Part shown: positions 7,649 to 17,926 of the stretch, piece after piece
How the letters are laid out: each line of letters starts with the position of its first letter
Numbering within the stretch: position 1 is the first letter of the stretch
Source of the DNA: Leptospiraceae bacterium
GTDB lineage: Bacteria > Spirochaetota > Leptospiria > Turneriellales > Turneriellaceae
Assembly (NCBI GenBank): GCA_016788945.1
Contig: JAEUSA010000450.1
Location: 1-28,066, forward strand
Direction of reading: 5' to 3'
DNA: 28,066 bases
Made by a program: the position numbers and the translations under genes
The notes under the pieces: generated by a model
Told to the model about the DNA's origin: nothing
Seen by the model: the letters and a program-made list of their open reading frames with translations, nothing else
Database searches by the model: none

Positions 7649-8950
7649 ATGTTGCGCGTTATGTTCAGAACGCTGGTAATCCCCCTTATGGGTTTCGTGC
7701 TGCTGTTGGGTGGCAGCGGCGTCTTCGCGTGGTCGAATCACTACCTATTTAACCGCGCAGCGCTCGAGGTTTTGCCCGAAGTGGCAAATGCACCCAAAGT
7801 GAAAGTCGAAACCCTCGAAGACTTTCTGCTGAAAGAAAAAGACGGATTAATCGCCCTCATGGCGCAGATCGAGAACGACGCCAAAATCACGTTCGCCAAA
7901 TCTGCGCCTCAGCCCGAGCCGTTGGCATTTAAGGGTGGCGACGCGCAAACAATAAGGGAAAACTTTCTCCGTGCACTGCGCGTGAATCCGAAAACTCCAT
8001 TGGGTTATTTTCTGCAAGTGATGCCCGGCCAACCATTGCCCGGCAAGCGCACAAACCCGAACAGCGTCAGCATCTTTGGCGAAAAAGATCTGAAGCGCGA
8101 TTACGTCTTCTATGACATTCGCAAAGGCGACATGGTGAGCCCGCTCGAGGTGCTGTCGACCGCCGGCGATGAACCCGATTTCGGCCTGGACATCAACCTG
8201 TTCAACGACAACGGTGAACCGATCGGTAAAGACTATGGTTTCGGTACCCAATCTTTCGGCGATCCGAAACTGTACTACGGTACGCAGGCACCCTTCCATA
8301 TTGGCTACTACCATGAATCGGGAATTATTTTTCTGGCCGCAGGTTTTCTCAAGCGCACATACCCGCGTTATCGCGTGCACCAGTTCACCTCTCTCGCACG
8401 TTACGCATTCAAAACCGGCCACCCTTACTGGGGTTATCGCTTTCTCGGCTGGGGTCTGCACTACGTCGGTGACCTGACGCAGCCATACCATGCGCGTGTG
8501 CTGCCAACATACGGTACCATGGGCATGTTGTGGATCAATATCAAAGCAATGATGGGCTTTGATAAAGCAAAGCTTGAGGCGATCGACCGCATCTCGTCGC
8601 GGCACACGACCCTGGAAAGATATCATCTCACTGTGATCTCAGAGGCCTACGCGAAGAAAAACATGCAGCATCCGTTCATACTGAGTCTCAAGGTCGTCGA
8701 TAAAGACAAAACCTACGGGGTATTCAGCGACCAGTATCTCGTCGATGTGTTGGCGAAAGAAAGTTACAACTTTTCTGATCGTTTTGATACGCTGATAGAC
8801 GAGGCCAATCTGCTAAAAGGGTTTTCTGACGGCAATAAGCTGCCCGAGCTCAACCAGAAGGCGCTCGACGAGCTCGATTCGATTATCGCGCAGCGTTTTG
8901 AAGGTGTGGGCTCGCATATCCGCAACTACATCCGTTACGGAATGAACTAA
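7649..8950 (+). CDS. Secreted zinc-dependent phospholipase C / P1-nuclease-like protein
   Basis: A 433-residue exported protein. The signal peptide ends GSGVFA and the predicted mature protein starts with Trp (Trp28, WSNH), as in zinc phospholipase C and P1 nuclease, where the N-terminal Trp ligates zinc. The family core HxxxDxxxxxH appears as HYVGDLTQPYH (His271, Asp275, His281), with the same spacing as His118/Asp122/His128 in Bacillus cereus PLC, and a later HxxxE (HTTLE) matches the last two ligands. It should hydrolyse phosphodiesters of lipid or nucleic acid in the periplasm or outside. The protein is longer than B. cereus PLC (about 245 residues mature), with an extra N-terminal segment (about residues 50-220). 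A GTG at 7637 would add four residues; ATG 7649 suits the signal peptide. Substrate is unresolved. Confidence 0.75.
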   Translation: MLRVMFRTLVIPLMGFVLLLGGSGVFAWSNHYLFNRAALEVLPEVANAPKVKVETLEDFLLKEKDGLIALMAQIENDAKITFAKSAPQPEPLAFKGGDAQTIRENFLRALRVNPKTPLGYFLQVMPGQPLPGKRTNPNSVSIFGEKDLKRDYVFYDIRKGDMVSPLEVLSTAGDEPDFGLDINLFNDNGEPIGKDYGFGTQSFGDPKLYYGTQAPFHIGYYHESGIIFLAAGFLKRTYPRYRVHQFTSLARYAFKTGHPYWGYRFLGWGLHYVGDLTQPYHARVLPTYGTMGMLWINIKAMMGFDKAKLEAIDRISSRHTTLERYHLTVISEAYAKKNMQHPFILSLKVVDKDKTYGVFSDQYLVDVLAKESYNFSDRFDTLIDEANLLKGFSDGNKLPELNQKALDELDSIIAQRFEGVGSHIRNYIRYGMN

Positions 8951-8958
8951 GAACCTAA

Positions 8959-8983
8959 CTCAGTAGCTCGTGAGGCTACTGAG
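8959..8983. other. Stem-loop between convergent genes
   Basis: CTCAGTAGC (8959-8967) pairs with GCTACTGAG (8975-8983), a perfect 9-bp stem with a 7-base loop, just after the phospholipase-like gene. No T-run follows on either strand, so it may be an mRNA-end stabiliser or a weak terminator. Confidence 0.5.
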
Positions 8984-8998
8984 ATAAGCTCTAAACCC

Positions 8999-9034
8999 TT
9001 TTTGCCCAACGGCGCGATGGCGGTTGGGCAAAAA
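8999..9034. terminator. Stem-loop at the 3' end of gyrB, possible bidirectional terminator
   Basis: TTTTTGCCCAAC (8999-9010) and GTTGGGCAAAAA (9023-9034) form a 12-bp perfect inverted repeat with a 12-base loop, two bases from the gyrB stop. The T-tract is on the 5' arm and the A-tract on the 3' arm in both transcripts, so it is not a classical terminator on either strand, though the position between convergent genes fits 3'-end formation. Confidence 0.5.
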
Positions 9035-9035
9035 A

Positions 9036-11066
<2,031 letters not shown>

Positions 11067-11101
11067 TTATGTCGCGTGAATTAAGGGTGGGGCCCGCCAG
11101 C

Positions 11102-11119
11102 GCAGAACAGTCGTTCTGC
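11102..11119 (-). other. Small stem-loop after the Ig-repeat lipoprotein gene
   Basis: GCAGAAC (11102-11108) and GTTCTGC (11113-11119) form a 7-bp stem with a 4-base loop at the stop codon of the lipoprotein gene, upstream of gyrB. No T-run follows in the transcript direction, so termination would be weak and read-through into gyrB is possible. Confidence 0.4.
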
Positions 11120-13725
11120 TAAATAACGCCGGTAAAAGTCACCGTGTTATTGGGCACCGTGATTGCCTGCCCTGCCAGATCTTGCACGATGCCAGAGCCG
11201 ATTGTGATGGTATAGAGAGTCGACATCGACTGCAGCGAAGTTGTCAGCACAATAACGGGGCCATTGACACCCGCTCCGCCGAGCATGATGGCGCTATTCA
11301 CGGTCAGCCCGTTGTTAATCGTATAGCGGGTAGAACAACTCACCCCTGGTTGTGAGCTTCCAGGGCCGCATTCGGCGGTAGCCGAGGCGACATTTTCGCT
11401 GAGCACTATCTGCACTGTAACATTGTTTGGCACGGCAGTGCCCATCAGCTTTGGTGGAGCATTATCTGCCTCAATGACGCCGCCCGCGCCAAACACGGCC
11501 AGCGGATTATTGGCCATGTCGGTCAGACCAGAGCCCGGCATGGTGAGATCAGGTTTTGTCCCGGTATCGCAGCCAATCTGCAAACCCGAATTGCAGACGC
11601 CTGCGTTCTCATCGAAGGCGATATAGAGCACGGGATCATTGGCGGTGTCGGTGAAGAATCCACTGCTCATAACGCTCACCTGTGTCCCATGAATCAGGCG
11701 CACGTTGGAGTAGCCTGCAACTGCCCAGCTACCTGTTACGCCACCGATCGCGTTATTGAGGTATCCGGGAAAAGTCGAATCGAGTACTGCTTCGCTGAAG
11801 GTAATACGATACGCGTCGATCTTTCCGTTGTTGTTCAGATCAAGAGTAGCAGCAGAAAGGATAGTGGGCGGCGCCGTATCAATCGAGATGGCTTTGTTTG
11901 CCCCGAGCGAACCCGCGGCACCCGGTGCAGGCAGGTTAAGAATTGCGGTGTTGCCCGAGGCGTCTTGAATGCTGCCCCCGGCGAGAATGAGTGCCCCCGA
12001 ACTATTGTAGTCTAGGTCGGCATTGCTGTTTCCGGGAGCGACTGTATAGCTGAAGTTGAGAGTCGCTGTGCCACCACCCGTTGTGTAATTCGCAGGAGTC
12101 ATCGTGGGGGTTATTGTCGATAGATTAATCTGTGGCGTACCGCCCACATACACCGCCTCACTGAACACGACCTGAACATTGATGTTTGCGCCCACGCCGT
12201 AGAGACCATTCGTTGTAGTCGAGGTGACATTGATAACGGTTGGTTGAGATCCGTCGATCACCAGAGCTTTGTTTGCGCCGAGCGAACCCGCGGCAGCTGG
12301 CGGAACGAGCGTTAAAAGAGCGTTATTGAGCGTCGCATCCCGAATTGTGCCGCCATTCAAATTCAGGGCCGTGGCACTCGCATAATCGAGATCTGCCGAC
12401 GCATTACCGGCCACCACATTATAGTGGAAGACCAATGTGTTTGTGCCGCTGCCAGAGGTGTAACTCACCGGCGTCACCGCCGGAGAACCCGTAGCGACGT
12501 CGAGAGTCGGCAAGCCGGTGACCGTCACCACCTCACTGAACTGCACTTGAATCACGATGACCGAACCTACGCCGAAATTGCCGTCGGCGTTAGCCGCGGT
12601 TACCGAGGTCACCGCAGGCTGTTGAGCGTCGATCACGAGAGCCTTATTGCCGCCGAGCGAGCCCGCAGCGCCCGGCGCAGCCAAAGTTAAAATGGCTGCA
12701 TTGCCGGCCGGGTCAAGAATCGTGCCCCCGTTCAAAGTTAAAGCGGTAGTGTTCGCATAATCAAGGTCGCCCGAAATATTTCCCGATGCGACGACATAAC
12801 CAAAGGTCAGCGTGGTTGATCCTGAACCAGAAATATAGTTCGCCGGAGTTATCGCAGGCGAACCCGTCGCAATATTAATCTGCGGTGTACCTGTGACGTT
12901 GACGACTTCGCTGAAAGTTACCTGAACGCTGACCGTCTGGCCGAGACCGTAAGTGCCATCGGCGAGCAACGAGGTGACATTGGTGATGGTCGGGGCGACA
13001 GAATCTATCGTATAAACACCTGTGGTAATCGCCGAGTCGGTATTCGCAGCAAGACAGGCAATGGCGCGTAATGTCGTTGTGGTGGGCAGACTGATCGTTG
13101 TGCTATAAAGTGATGCCGGTGCAGTACAACCTGTTTTGGGGCCGTCGCAAGCAGGCGCCGATGCATCGGTCGTATAACAAATGATTGCGCCGCCGGTGCT
13201 CGTTGTGATGCCGACGTTTTGCGTCACGTTGTAAGTTCCTGCGGCGGGGGCAAACACCGGATCATTAACGGTACCGGGAGCGCCGGTGGTCGCACTCACC
13301 TCAGTCGACGCGGCGCTGGCATTGCCGGCAGCATCTTTCGCCCTGATCCGGTAGAAATAAGTTGTCGAGGCTGTAAGCCCCGTTGCCGCAAAAACGACGG
13401 CACCCGCCGGCGTGGTGTAGCTGACCGTAAAAGTATTGCAGATGCCCGCCGCCAGCGATTGGCAGACTTCATAGACGATCGCGCTCTGTATCGTCGTCTC
13501 ATCCGTTGCGGCAGTCCAGTTGAGGTTGATTTGCGTCGAACCGCCCTGCACGGCGTTAAAGCCGGTGGGCACAGTCGGTGCCACAAGGTCCGCTTTTGTT
13601 TCGCTGTCCTTTTTTGCGGGGGATTCCCAGAAATTTCCGAAATTACGGCACGACAATGACAGCAAAACTACGGCGGAGAGCAATAGTGCCGATTGCCTGA
13701 CCACGCTACAAGCTGGCCATGCCAT
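11119..13725 (-). CDS. Large repeat lipoprotein with FN3, chitobiase-type and Ig-like domains
   Basis: An 868-residue predicted lipoprotein. From Met at 13725 the N-terminus has a hydrophobic stretch ending in the lipobox LSLSC (Cys26), so it should be lipid-anchored. In order: a fibronectin type III domain (about residues 47-148, LNWTAATDE through YFYRIRAKDAAGN), a chitobiase C-terminal-like domain (about 157-243, with ICYTTDASAPACDG), three tandem repeats of 125 residues (about 249-623, each with VxFSEVVxVxG and GSLGxNKAxxID), and two degenerate Ig-like units to the C-terminus. It is rich in Thr, Ala, Gly and Asn, as in surface adhesins. The frame extends 32 codons upstream to 13821, but those residues do not look like a signal peptide. 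It is divergent from the cNMP-binding gene. The ligand is unknown. Confidence 0.78.
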   Translation of the reverse strand: MAWPACSVVRQSALLLSAVVLLSLSCRNFGNFWESPAKKDSETKADLVAPTVPTGFNAVQGGSTQINLNWTAATDETTIQSAIVYEVCQSLAAGICNTFTVSYTTPAGAVVFAATGLTASTTYFYRIRAKDAAGNASAASTEVSATTGAPGTVNDPVFAPAAGTYNVTQNVGITTSTGGAIICYTTDASAPACDGPKTGCTAPASLYSTTISLPTTTTLRAIACLAANTDSAITTGVYTIDSVAPTITNVTSLLADGTYGLGQTVSVQVTFSEVVNVTGTPQINIATGSPAITPANYISGSGSTTLTFGYVVASGNISGDLDYANTTALTLNGGTILDPAGNAAILTLAAPGAAGSLGGNKALVIDAQQPAVTSVTAANADGNFGVGSVIVIQVQFSEVVTVTGLPTLDVATGSPAVTPVSYTSGSGTNTLVFHYNVVAGNASADLDYASATALNLNGGTIRDATLNNALLTLVPPAAAGSLGANKALVIDGSQPTVINVTSTTTNGLYGVGANINVQVVFSEAVYVGGTPQINLSTITPTMTPANYTTGGGTATLNFSYTVAPGNSNADLDYNSSGALILAGGSIQDASGNTAILNLPAPGAAGSLGANKAISIDTAPPTILSAATLDLNNNGKIDAYRITFSEAVLDSTFPGYLNNAIGGVTGSWAVAGYSNVRLIHGTQVSVMSSGFFTDTANDPVLYIAFDENAGVCNSGLQIGCDTGTKPDLTMPGSGLTDMANNPLAVFGAGGVIEADNAPPKLMGTAVPNNVTVQIVLSENVASATAECGPGSSQPGVSCSTRYTINNGLTVNSAIMLGGAGVNGPVIVLTTSLQSMSTLYTITIGSGIVQDLAGQAITVPNNTVTFTGVI
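11857..12981 (-). repeat. Three tandem 375-bp repeats inside the lipoprotein gene
   Basis: Three units (12981-12607, 12606-12232, 12231-11857) have an exact 375-base period; for example the stretch coding GSLGxNKA recurs at about 11889, 12264 and 12641. The units differ at many bases elsewhere, so the array is old rather than a fresh expansion. The exact phase boundaries are my choice. Confidence 0.85.
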
Positions 13726-13767
13726 AGCAGACTGGCAAGAAATTTTAGTAGATCGATAAAACGATGA

Positions 13768-13783
13768 TGTGACATAATTCAGC
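13768..13783. promoter_or_regulatory. CRP-like half-palindrome in the divergent promoter
   Basis: TGTGA-CATAAT-TCAGC matches the E. coli CRP pattern TGTGA-N6-TCACA at 8 of 10 positions. It lies between the lipoprotein gene (start 13725) and the gene of the dual cNMP-binding protein (start 13834), 51 bases upstream of the latter. Autoregulation is a guess. Confidence 0.3.
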
Positions 13784-13833
13784 AAAATAGCCGTCGTTTC
13801 CCCCGCCGACGTTGCCGACAATCAACAATAGGC

Positions 13834-15036
13834 ATGCCCGAAATCAAGATTAAAGATTACAAAGCCGGTTCGACCGTCATTATCCAAAATGCAGCCAACC
13901 CCGGACTGTTTTATATAGTCCGCAAAGGTGTGCTGGCGATCGACACTGAACACCGTCTCAACGACAAGGTGCTGTCGCGCTTTGAAGCCGGCGACAGCTT
14001 CGGTCTGGTCTCTGCGCTTACCGGGCATCACTTTCTGGTGACGATCTACGCAGCTACCGATGCCCAGGTGGCCGAGATTCCCATAGCGATGATCGGCAGC
14101 TATCTCAAATCTCAGCCCGAGCTCGCGTTGAAGATGCTGCGGTTGTATTCTCGTGAACTGAGAACGATTCAATTGCATCTTTCGAAGTTAGATACTCCTG
14201 AAGACCGCAATGTCACAGCCGAGGTGCTCTATAACCTCGCGCATAAATATATCGAATGGCAGAAACCGCATTACGCCGCGAGGGCAATCAAGGCCTACAT
14301 TGACTGGGCTTCGGTAAACCAAGGCGTCTATCTCGATATGGCGCGCGAGCTGTGGGTTGATCTCGAAAAAGATTATAAACCCATTAACTTCGCAGCCAAG
14401 GCAACGCCGGTGCCGGCTGACACGATGGTATTTTCTGAAGGCGAAATGGGTCGCGAGATATTCGTTATCCTCTCCGGGTCAGTCAAGCTGATGCGGATTG
14501 TCCGCGGCGAAGAATTCATCATCGATGTGCTCGGCGCCGGCGAATTGTTCGGGGAAATGGCTTTTATCGAAAACGCGCCTCGCATGGGCTCAGCGGTGAC
14601 CACGCAAGATACGCAGTTAATCCGCATTATGCCCGAACAACTCGTGTCGAGTGTCGCCGAAGGTGTTCTACAGAAAATTTTCGAAAATATGGCGCGCCGC
14701 ATCTGGTTTTCGCATCAGCGTTTGGTGATTTTCAAAATTAATGACCCGCTCGTGCGCATGTATGCATTTCTCTATAACCTCGTGCGCAACCAGAATATGC
14801 GCCTGAAAGACAAGAGCGGGCAAGACCGTGCGTACAAGTTCGACATCACGTTGCAGGAATTAAAAACCATGTGCGGCATCATGCGGCTGAAGGCCGAAAC
14901 CGAGGCGAATTTTTTCAGCGGGGGCAATATCACCGCAGAAGAGGGTTGCATCACTATCAAAAGCCGTAAAAAACTGGAAGACCAGATCGCCTATTACCGT
15001 GCCAAATCGGGTCAAATTATTGCCGAAACCAAATAG
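13834..15036 (+). CDS. Dual cyclic-nucleotide-binding protein, CRP/FNR-like
   Basis: A 400-residue soluble protein with two cNMP-binding beta-barrels. The first (about 1-105) has lost the phosphate-binding signature (GDSFGLVSALTGHHFLVT, no Arg). The second (about 188-285) keeps it: GELFGEMAFIENAPRMGSA with Glu241 and Arg250, so it should bind cAMP or cGMP. Between them (about 118-180) is an all-helical TPR-like stretch. The C-terminus (about 300-385, FKINDPLVRMYAFLYNLV, then LQELKTMCGIMRLKAETEAN) has the layout of a CRP winged-helix domain but with a weak recognition helix, so DNA binding is uncertain. ATG 13834 follows CAATAGG closely. It may read cAMP from the cyclase at 4921. It ends 18 bases from the convergent barrel-fusion gene with no terminator between. 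Confidence 0.8.
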   Translation: MPEIKIKDYKAGSTVIIQNAANPGLFYIVRKGVLAIDTEHRLNDKVLSRFEAGDSFGLVSALTGHHFLVTIYAATDAQVAEIPIAMIGSYLKSQPELALKMLRLYSRELRTIQLHLSKLDTPEDRNVTAEVLYNLAHKYIEWQKPHYAARAIKAYIDWASVNQGVYLDMARELWVDLEKDYKPINFAAKATPVPADTMVFSEGEMGREIFVILSGSVKLMRIVRGEEFIIDVLGAGELFGEMAFIENAPRMGSAVTTQDTQLIRIMPEQLVSSVAEGVLQKIFENMARRIWFSHQRLVIFKINDPLVRMYAFLYNLVRNQNMRLKDKSGQDRAYKFDITLQELKTMCGIMRLKAETEANFFSGGNITAEEGCITIKSRKKLEDQIAYYRAKSGQIIAETK

Positions 15037-15054
15037 TCTGCGCCGCGACAATAG

Positions 15055-17142
15055 TTACGGATATTTCCAAGTTGTTCTCACGTCGAGCGACAGCATCAGC
15101 ACCGACGCGTTGTAAAAATTCTGCACGCTCTGCAGATAGAAATAATACCAGCGATGGCTGATGCTGAAGGTCAACGGGTCGGCGATGGTAAAGATGAGCG
15201 AGTTGCCGACTTCAACGCGGTGTCGCCAGAGGTTTTGGTACGTGCGCGAAGAAAATGAATCGAAACCGAGCTTATATTTTATGCCGGGATAAAACTCCCA
15301 CAACGCGGCGATGGTGGCCTCAAGACCCCAGTTGGGGTCGTTGGCGGGGTCGAGTATTTCTTTTTCGAGACCACCACCGAGCCTGCCGGTAAAAAATTTC
15401 CACGAAAATTCAGCACCGAGGGTCTCACGCAAAAAACTCGGCCTGAGGCCGGTGACGGGGTCGGCGACGACAACCGTATCGATGCGGTTCTTCTGGTAAG
15501 GTTTTACGTACCACTCGGTATTGTAGGTGTAGGTTATATCACCGCGCAACAGGTTGCGAATCACTTGGTCTTTTTGCCGCACGTAGAAAATGTACGGATT
15601 AAAAGCGAATGTGTGCCGGCGATTATAGAAAAGAAAATTTACATCGTTTTCCAGGCCCCATTTAAAATAAGAATCCGCCGGCTGGCCCGGCGGGGTTTCA
15701 ATGCCGCCCGCGTTGTCGATGCGACCTGTTTCATATACATTCGACAGATTGAGAATGGTCAGCAGCCGAAAACGGTTATCCGCTGATCGGTCAGGGTCCT
15801 TCACGCCGTTGCCGATCACCGATAACACTGCATCGCCGATGCCGACCCACTGGTTTTCCGCTGCGGTGCGTTTTGCCGTCTGTGCCATCGCATATTCATA
15901 ACCGCGTTGCGTGCTGCAAACGCGGTAATTGACATTGTCGCGTATGGCATAACCGGTGATACTGGTCGCCGAAATACCGGAGAATACCAGCTGCGGATTC
16001 TGTTCGTAAAAGCGGCGCAGTGCGTCGCCGCGCAAGCGAAATGTGAATGTATCGAAATCGTTTTGCACCGCGTAGCGCACGTCGGCCGGTTTGCGGATTA
16101 TGCTGATATTTTCGCTGTCGATATCACCCTGTTCGAGAAAGGCCACATCGCAGCCGAATGTGTCGCGGAGCGCGGCGGCGGCAAACTGCGGTGTGAGGCG
16201 AAAGGGCGTAAACGCGTTTGAGGGTGCCTCGCGTTCTTCATCCGCCGCATAACCTTTCTGCCATAACGCCATACGCCGCGCGAACGAAGGTGAAATTTCG
16301 ACGCCCTTAGTTGCTTCGAAAACATCGATGCCCTCGCGCGAGGTGATTGCCCAGCGCGTGCCCTTTTTGACGAGGGCAAGTTTTACCAGCGATGTACCGG
16401 CCGGTAGCACGACAACCTTGCGACCATCAGGCAGCTCGATTGCCGAAACGGGGTCTTTACCGATCGTCGCGGGCGAATCGCTACCGCAGAGAATCATATC
16501 AAGCTGCGGGTTTTGGCTCAGCAGTGAAAGCGCCTCTTCGGGCGTGCTGCCAGTAAGCGCAATAGCCAAATCAGGTTTTTCGCCGGCGGCTCTGACGAGT
16601 GTGGCTTTGAGCGCCTCACCGGCCGCGGCCAAGCGCAGGTCGAGCAGCTGTGCCTCCGCATAACCGACAATCGATTTTGTCGACGTTATGCCGACCACGG
16701 CCACCCTGACGCCCGCATGCTTTAGCAACACATAAGGTTCAAAGTAGGGGTCTTTATCGCTGTACAGATTCGCTGACAGAAAACGACTGCCGCGCGCGCG
16801 ACGGATATAGTCGAGACTCTCAGCGCCGATATTGAGATCGGCCGACGAAACGAGCCCCGCGTCGAGTTTGAGCGCCTGAAGATAGTCGGCAGTCAGTGAA
16901 CCGAAACTGAAACGTGACAGGCGGCCCGGATAATATGCATTGCCTAAATCGAGGTGGTATGAAGCGGTGTTTTTGGCGCGTGCGTTTTGCAGGTATGTGC
17001 CGATGCGGAGCAGGTGGTTTTCGTCATGTTTGTCATCGAGAGGAAAGCGACCGGCGAGGTTTGACGTTACGTAGATGGTCAGTTCACGGGGCCATAGTGC
17101 GCAGGGGATAAGGAGAGATAACAAAAAAGCGAGGCGCTTCAT
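15055..17142 (-). CDS. 5'-nucleotidase-like pseudoenzyme fused to a predicted outer-membrane beta-barrel
   Basis: A 695-residue exported protein with a signal peptide at residues 1-18. Residues 20-270 follow the calcineurin-like metallophosphatase fold of UshA-type 5'-nucleotidases, but every metal or catalytic motif is altered: the DxH motif reads VTSNLAGRF (25-33), GD reads DLGNAYYPG (65-73), GNHE is replaced by SADLNIGAE, and the GHxH His residues are absent (ILCGSDSPA, 217-225). Residues 310-450 resemble the 5'-nucleotidase C-terminal domain (FDTFTFRLRGDALRRF, SGISATSITGYAI). Residues 455-695 are alternating aromatic/polar strands without helices, ending TTWKYP, as expected of an outer-membrane barrel of about 12 strands. 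The start ATG overlaps the stop of the upstream lipoprotein gene (ATGA). Activity is doubtful; binding or scaffolding at the outer membrane is a guess. Confidence 0.7.
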   Translation of the reverse strand: MKRLAFLLSLLIPCALWPRELTIYVTSNLAGRFPLDDKHDENHLLRIGTYLQNARAKNTASYHLDLGNAYYPGRLSRFSFGSLTADYLQALKLDAGLVSSADLNIGAESLDYIRRARGSRFLSANLYSDKDPYFEPYVLLKHAGVRVAVVGITSTKSIVGYAEAQLLDLRLAAAGEALKATLVRAAGEKPDLAIALTGSTPEEALSLLSQNPQLDMILCGSDSPATIGKDPVSAIELPDGRKVVVLPAGTSLVKLALVKKGTRWAITSREGIDVFEATKGVEISPSFARRMALWQKGYAADEEREAPSNAFTPFRLTPQFAAAALRDTFGCDVAFLEQGDIDSENISIIRKPADVRYAVQNDFDTFTFRLRGDALRRFYEQNPQLVFSGISATSITGYAIRDNVNYRVCSTQRGYEYAMAQTAKRTAAENQWVGIGDAVLSVIGNGVKDPDRSADNRFRLLTILNLSNVYETGRIDNAGGIETPPGQPADSYFKWGLENDVNFLFYNRRHTFAFNPYIFYVRQKDQVIRNLLRGDITYTYNTEWYVKPYQKNRIDTVVVADPVTGLRPSFLRETLGAEFSWKFFTGRLGGGLEKEILDPANDPNWGLEATIAALWEFYPGIKYKLGFDSFSSRTYQNLWRHRVEVGNSLIFTIADPLTFSISHRWYYFYLQSVQNFYNASVLMLSLDVRTTWKYP

Positions 17143-17753
17143 TTCGCAGCGGGTTTGGTTTTCTGTGCGGCGAGTTCATTGCGCAATTCGCTAATCGTGC
17201 GCCGCAGTTCGTCCGCCTCTTTCTCTTTTTCGGTGAGGCGGGTCTTGAGTTCTTGCACCTCTTTAGCATGTGCGAATTGTTTTTCGGCTGCTTCACGTGA
17301 TGCGCGTTCTTTATCTCGGGCCGCCTCTACCTGTGCGTTCTTGAGCTCTCCCGTGAGTTTACCCATTTCTTCCCGGTGGCGCTCGGTGAGCTGTTCGTTG
17401 AGTTGCGTCAATTGTTTGATTTTTCCGCCGCTCTCTGATTCGAGTATCGCAATTTTCTGGTTCAGGTTCGCGATCGTGGTTTCAGCAGCCTTGAGTTCGC
17501 CCGTTAGCCGATTCAGATTCGCAGTGAACTCCGTCTGTTTTCGCTCGGCGTCGGCTTTTGCCATTTCGCCACTGCGCGTCAGCTGCAGGTTTTCATCGCG
17601 TAGTACCTGATTCTCGCGCTCAAGTAGTGAAGTCTTTTTGGCCACCAGCGCGCGTTCTGCAGCGACTTGGTCCGCTGATTTCTGACTGAGCGTGAGACCT
17701 GCACATCCGGTGACGAGTATCAACATACAGGGGGGGATAATTAAAGTGCGCAT
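17139..17753 (-). CDS. Coiled-coil lipoprotein
   Basis: A 204-residue protein with a short signal peptide and lipobox LVTGC (Cys17), followed by an almost continuous heptad-patterned coiled coil (about residues 25-200) rich in Glu, Lys, Ala and Gln, ending KPAAK. It is predicted to be lipid-anchored and to project as a rod. It overlaps the following gene by four bases (ATGA), so the coiled-coil lipoprotein and the barrel fusion are translationally coupled and probably act together at the envelope. No conserved domain is recognised. The start ATG at 17753 gives a proper signal peptide; AAGGTG lies further upstream than usual. Confidence 0.75.
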   Translation of the reverse strand: MRTLIIPPCMLILVTGCAGLTLSQKSADQVAAERALVAKKTSLLERENQVLRDENLQLTRSGEMAKADAERKQTEFTANLNRLTGELKAAETTIANLNQKIAILESESGGKIKQLTQLNEQLTERHREEMGKLTGELKNAQVEAARDKERASREAAEKQFAHAKEVQELKTRLTEKEKEADELRRTISELRNELAAQKTKPAAK

Positions 17754-17926
17754 GGCTAATGCACCTTGAGCTACCTACCGTGCCCGTCAACTTTTCATTT
17801 TCGCTCTCTGCTGATTCTCGAATTTGCTATTGCAGTCCGCGTCGCCGCAACAGCAAAAAATACCAGCAATACACCCGGTAACCGGCTTGTTCTTGACGCG
17901 GTGTGCAAAAAACCAATACTGCGCAA

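Noticed and set aside
7847..8626. A 259-codon frame on the minus strand opposite the phospholipase-like gene
   Set aside because: The plus-strand gene has a signal peptide and zinc motifs; the minus frame has no recognisable domain.
11689..12015. Open frames on the plus strand across the lipoprotein repeats
   Set aside because: They run opposite a gene with a signal peptide, lipobox and domains, and show no domain or start signal of their own; they are shadows.
13726..13821. The 32 codons upstream of Met 13725 as part of the large lipoprotein
   Set aside because: The added residues are polar and place the hydrophobic signal region too far from the N-terminus.
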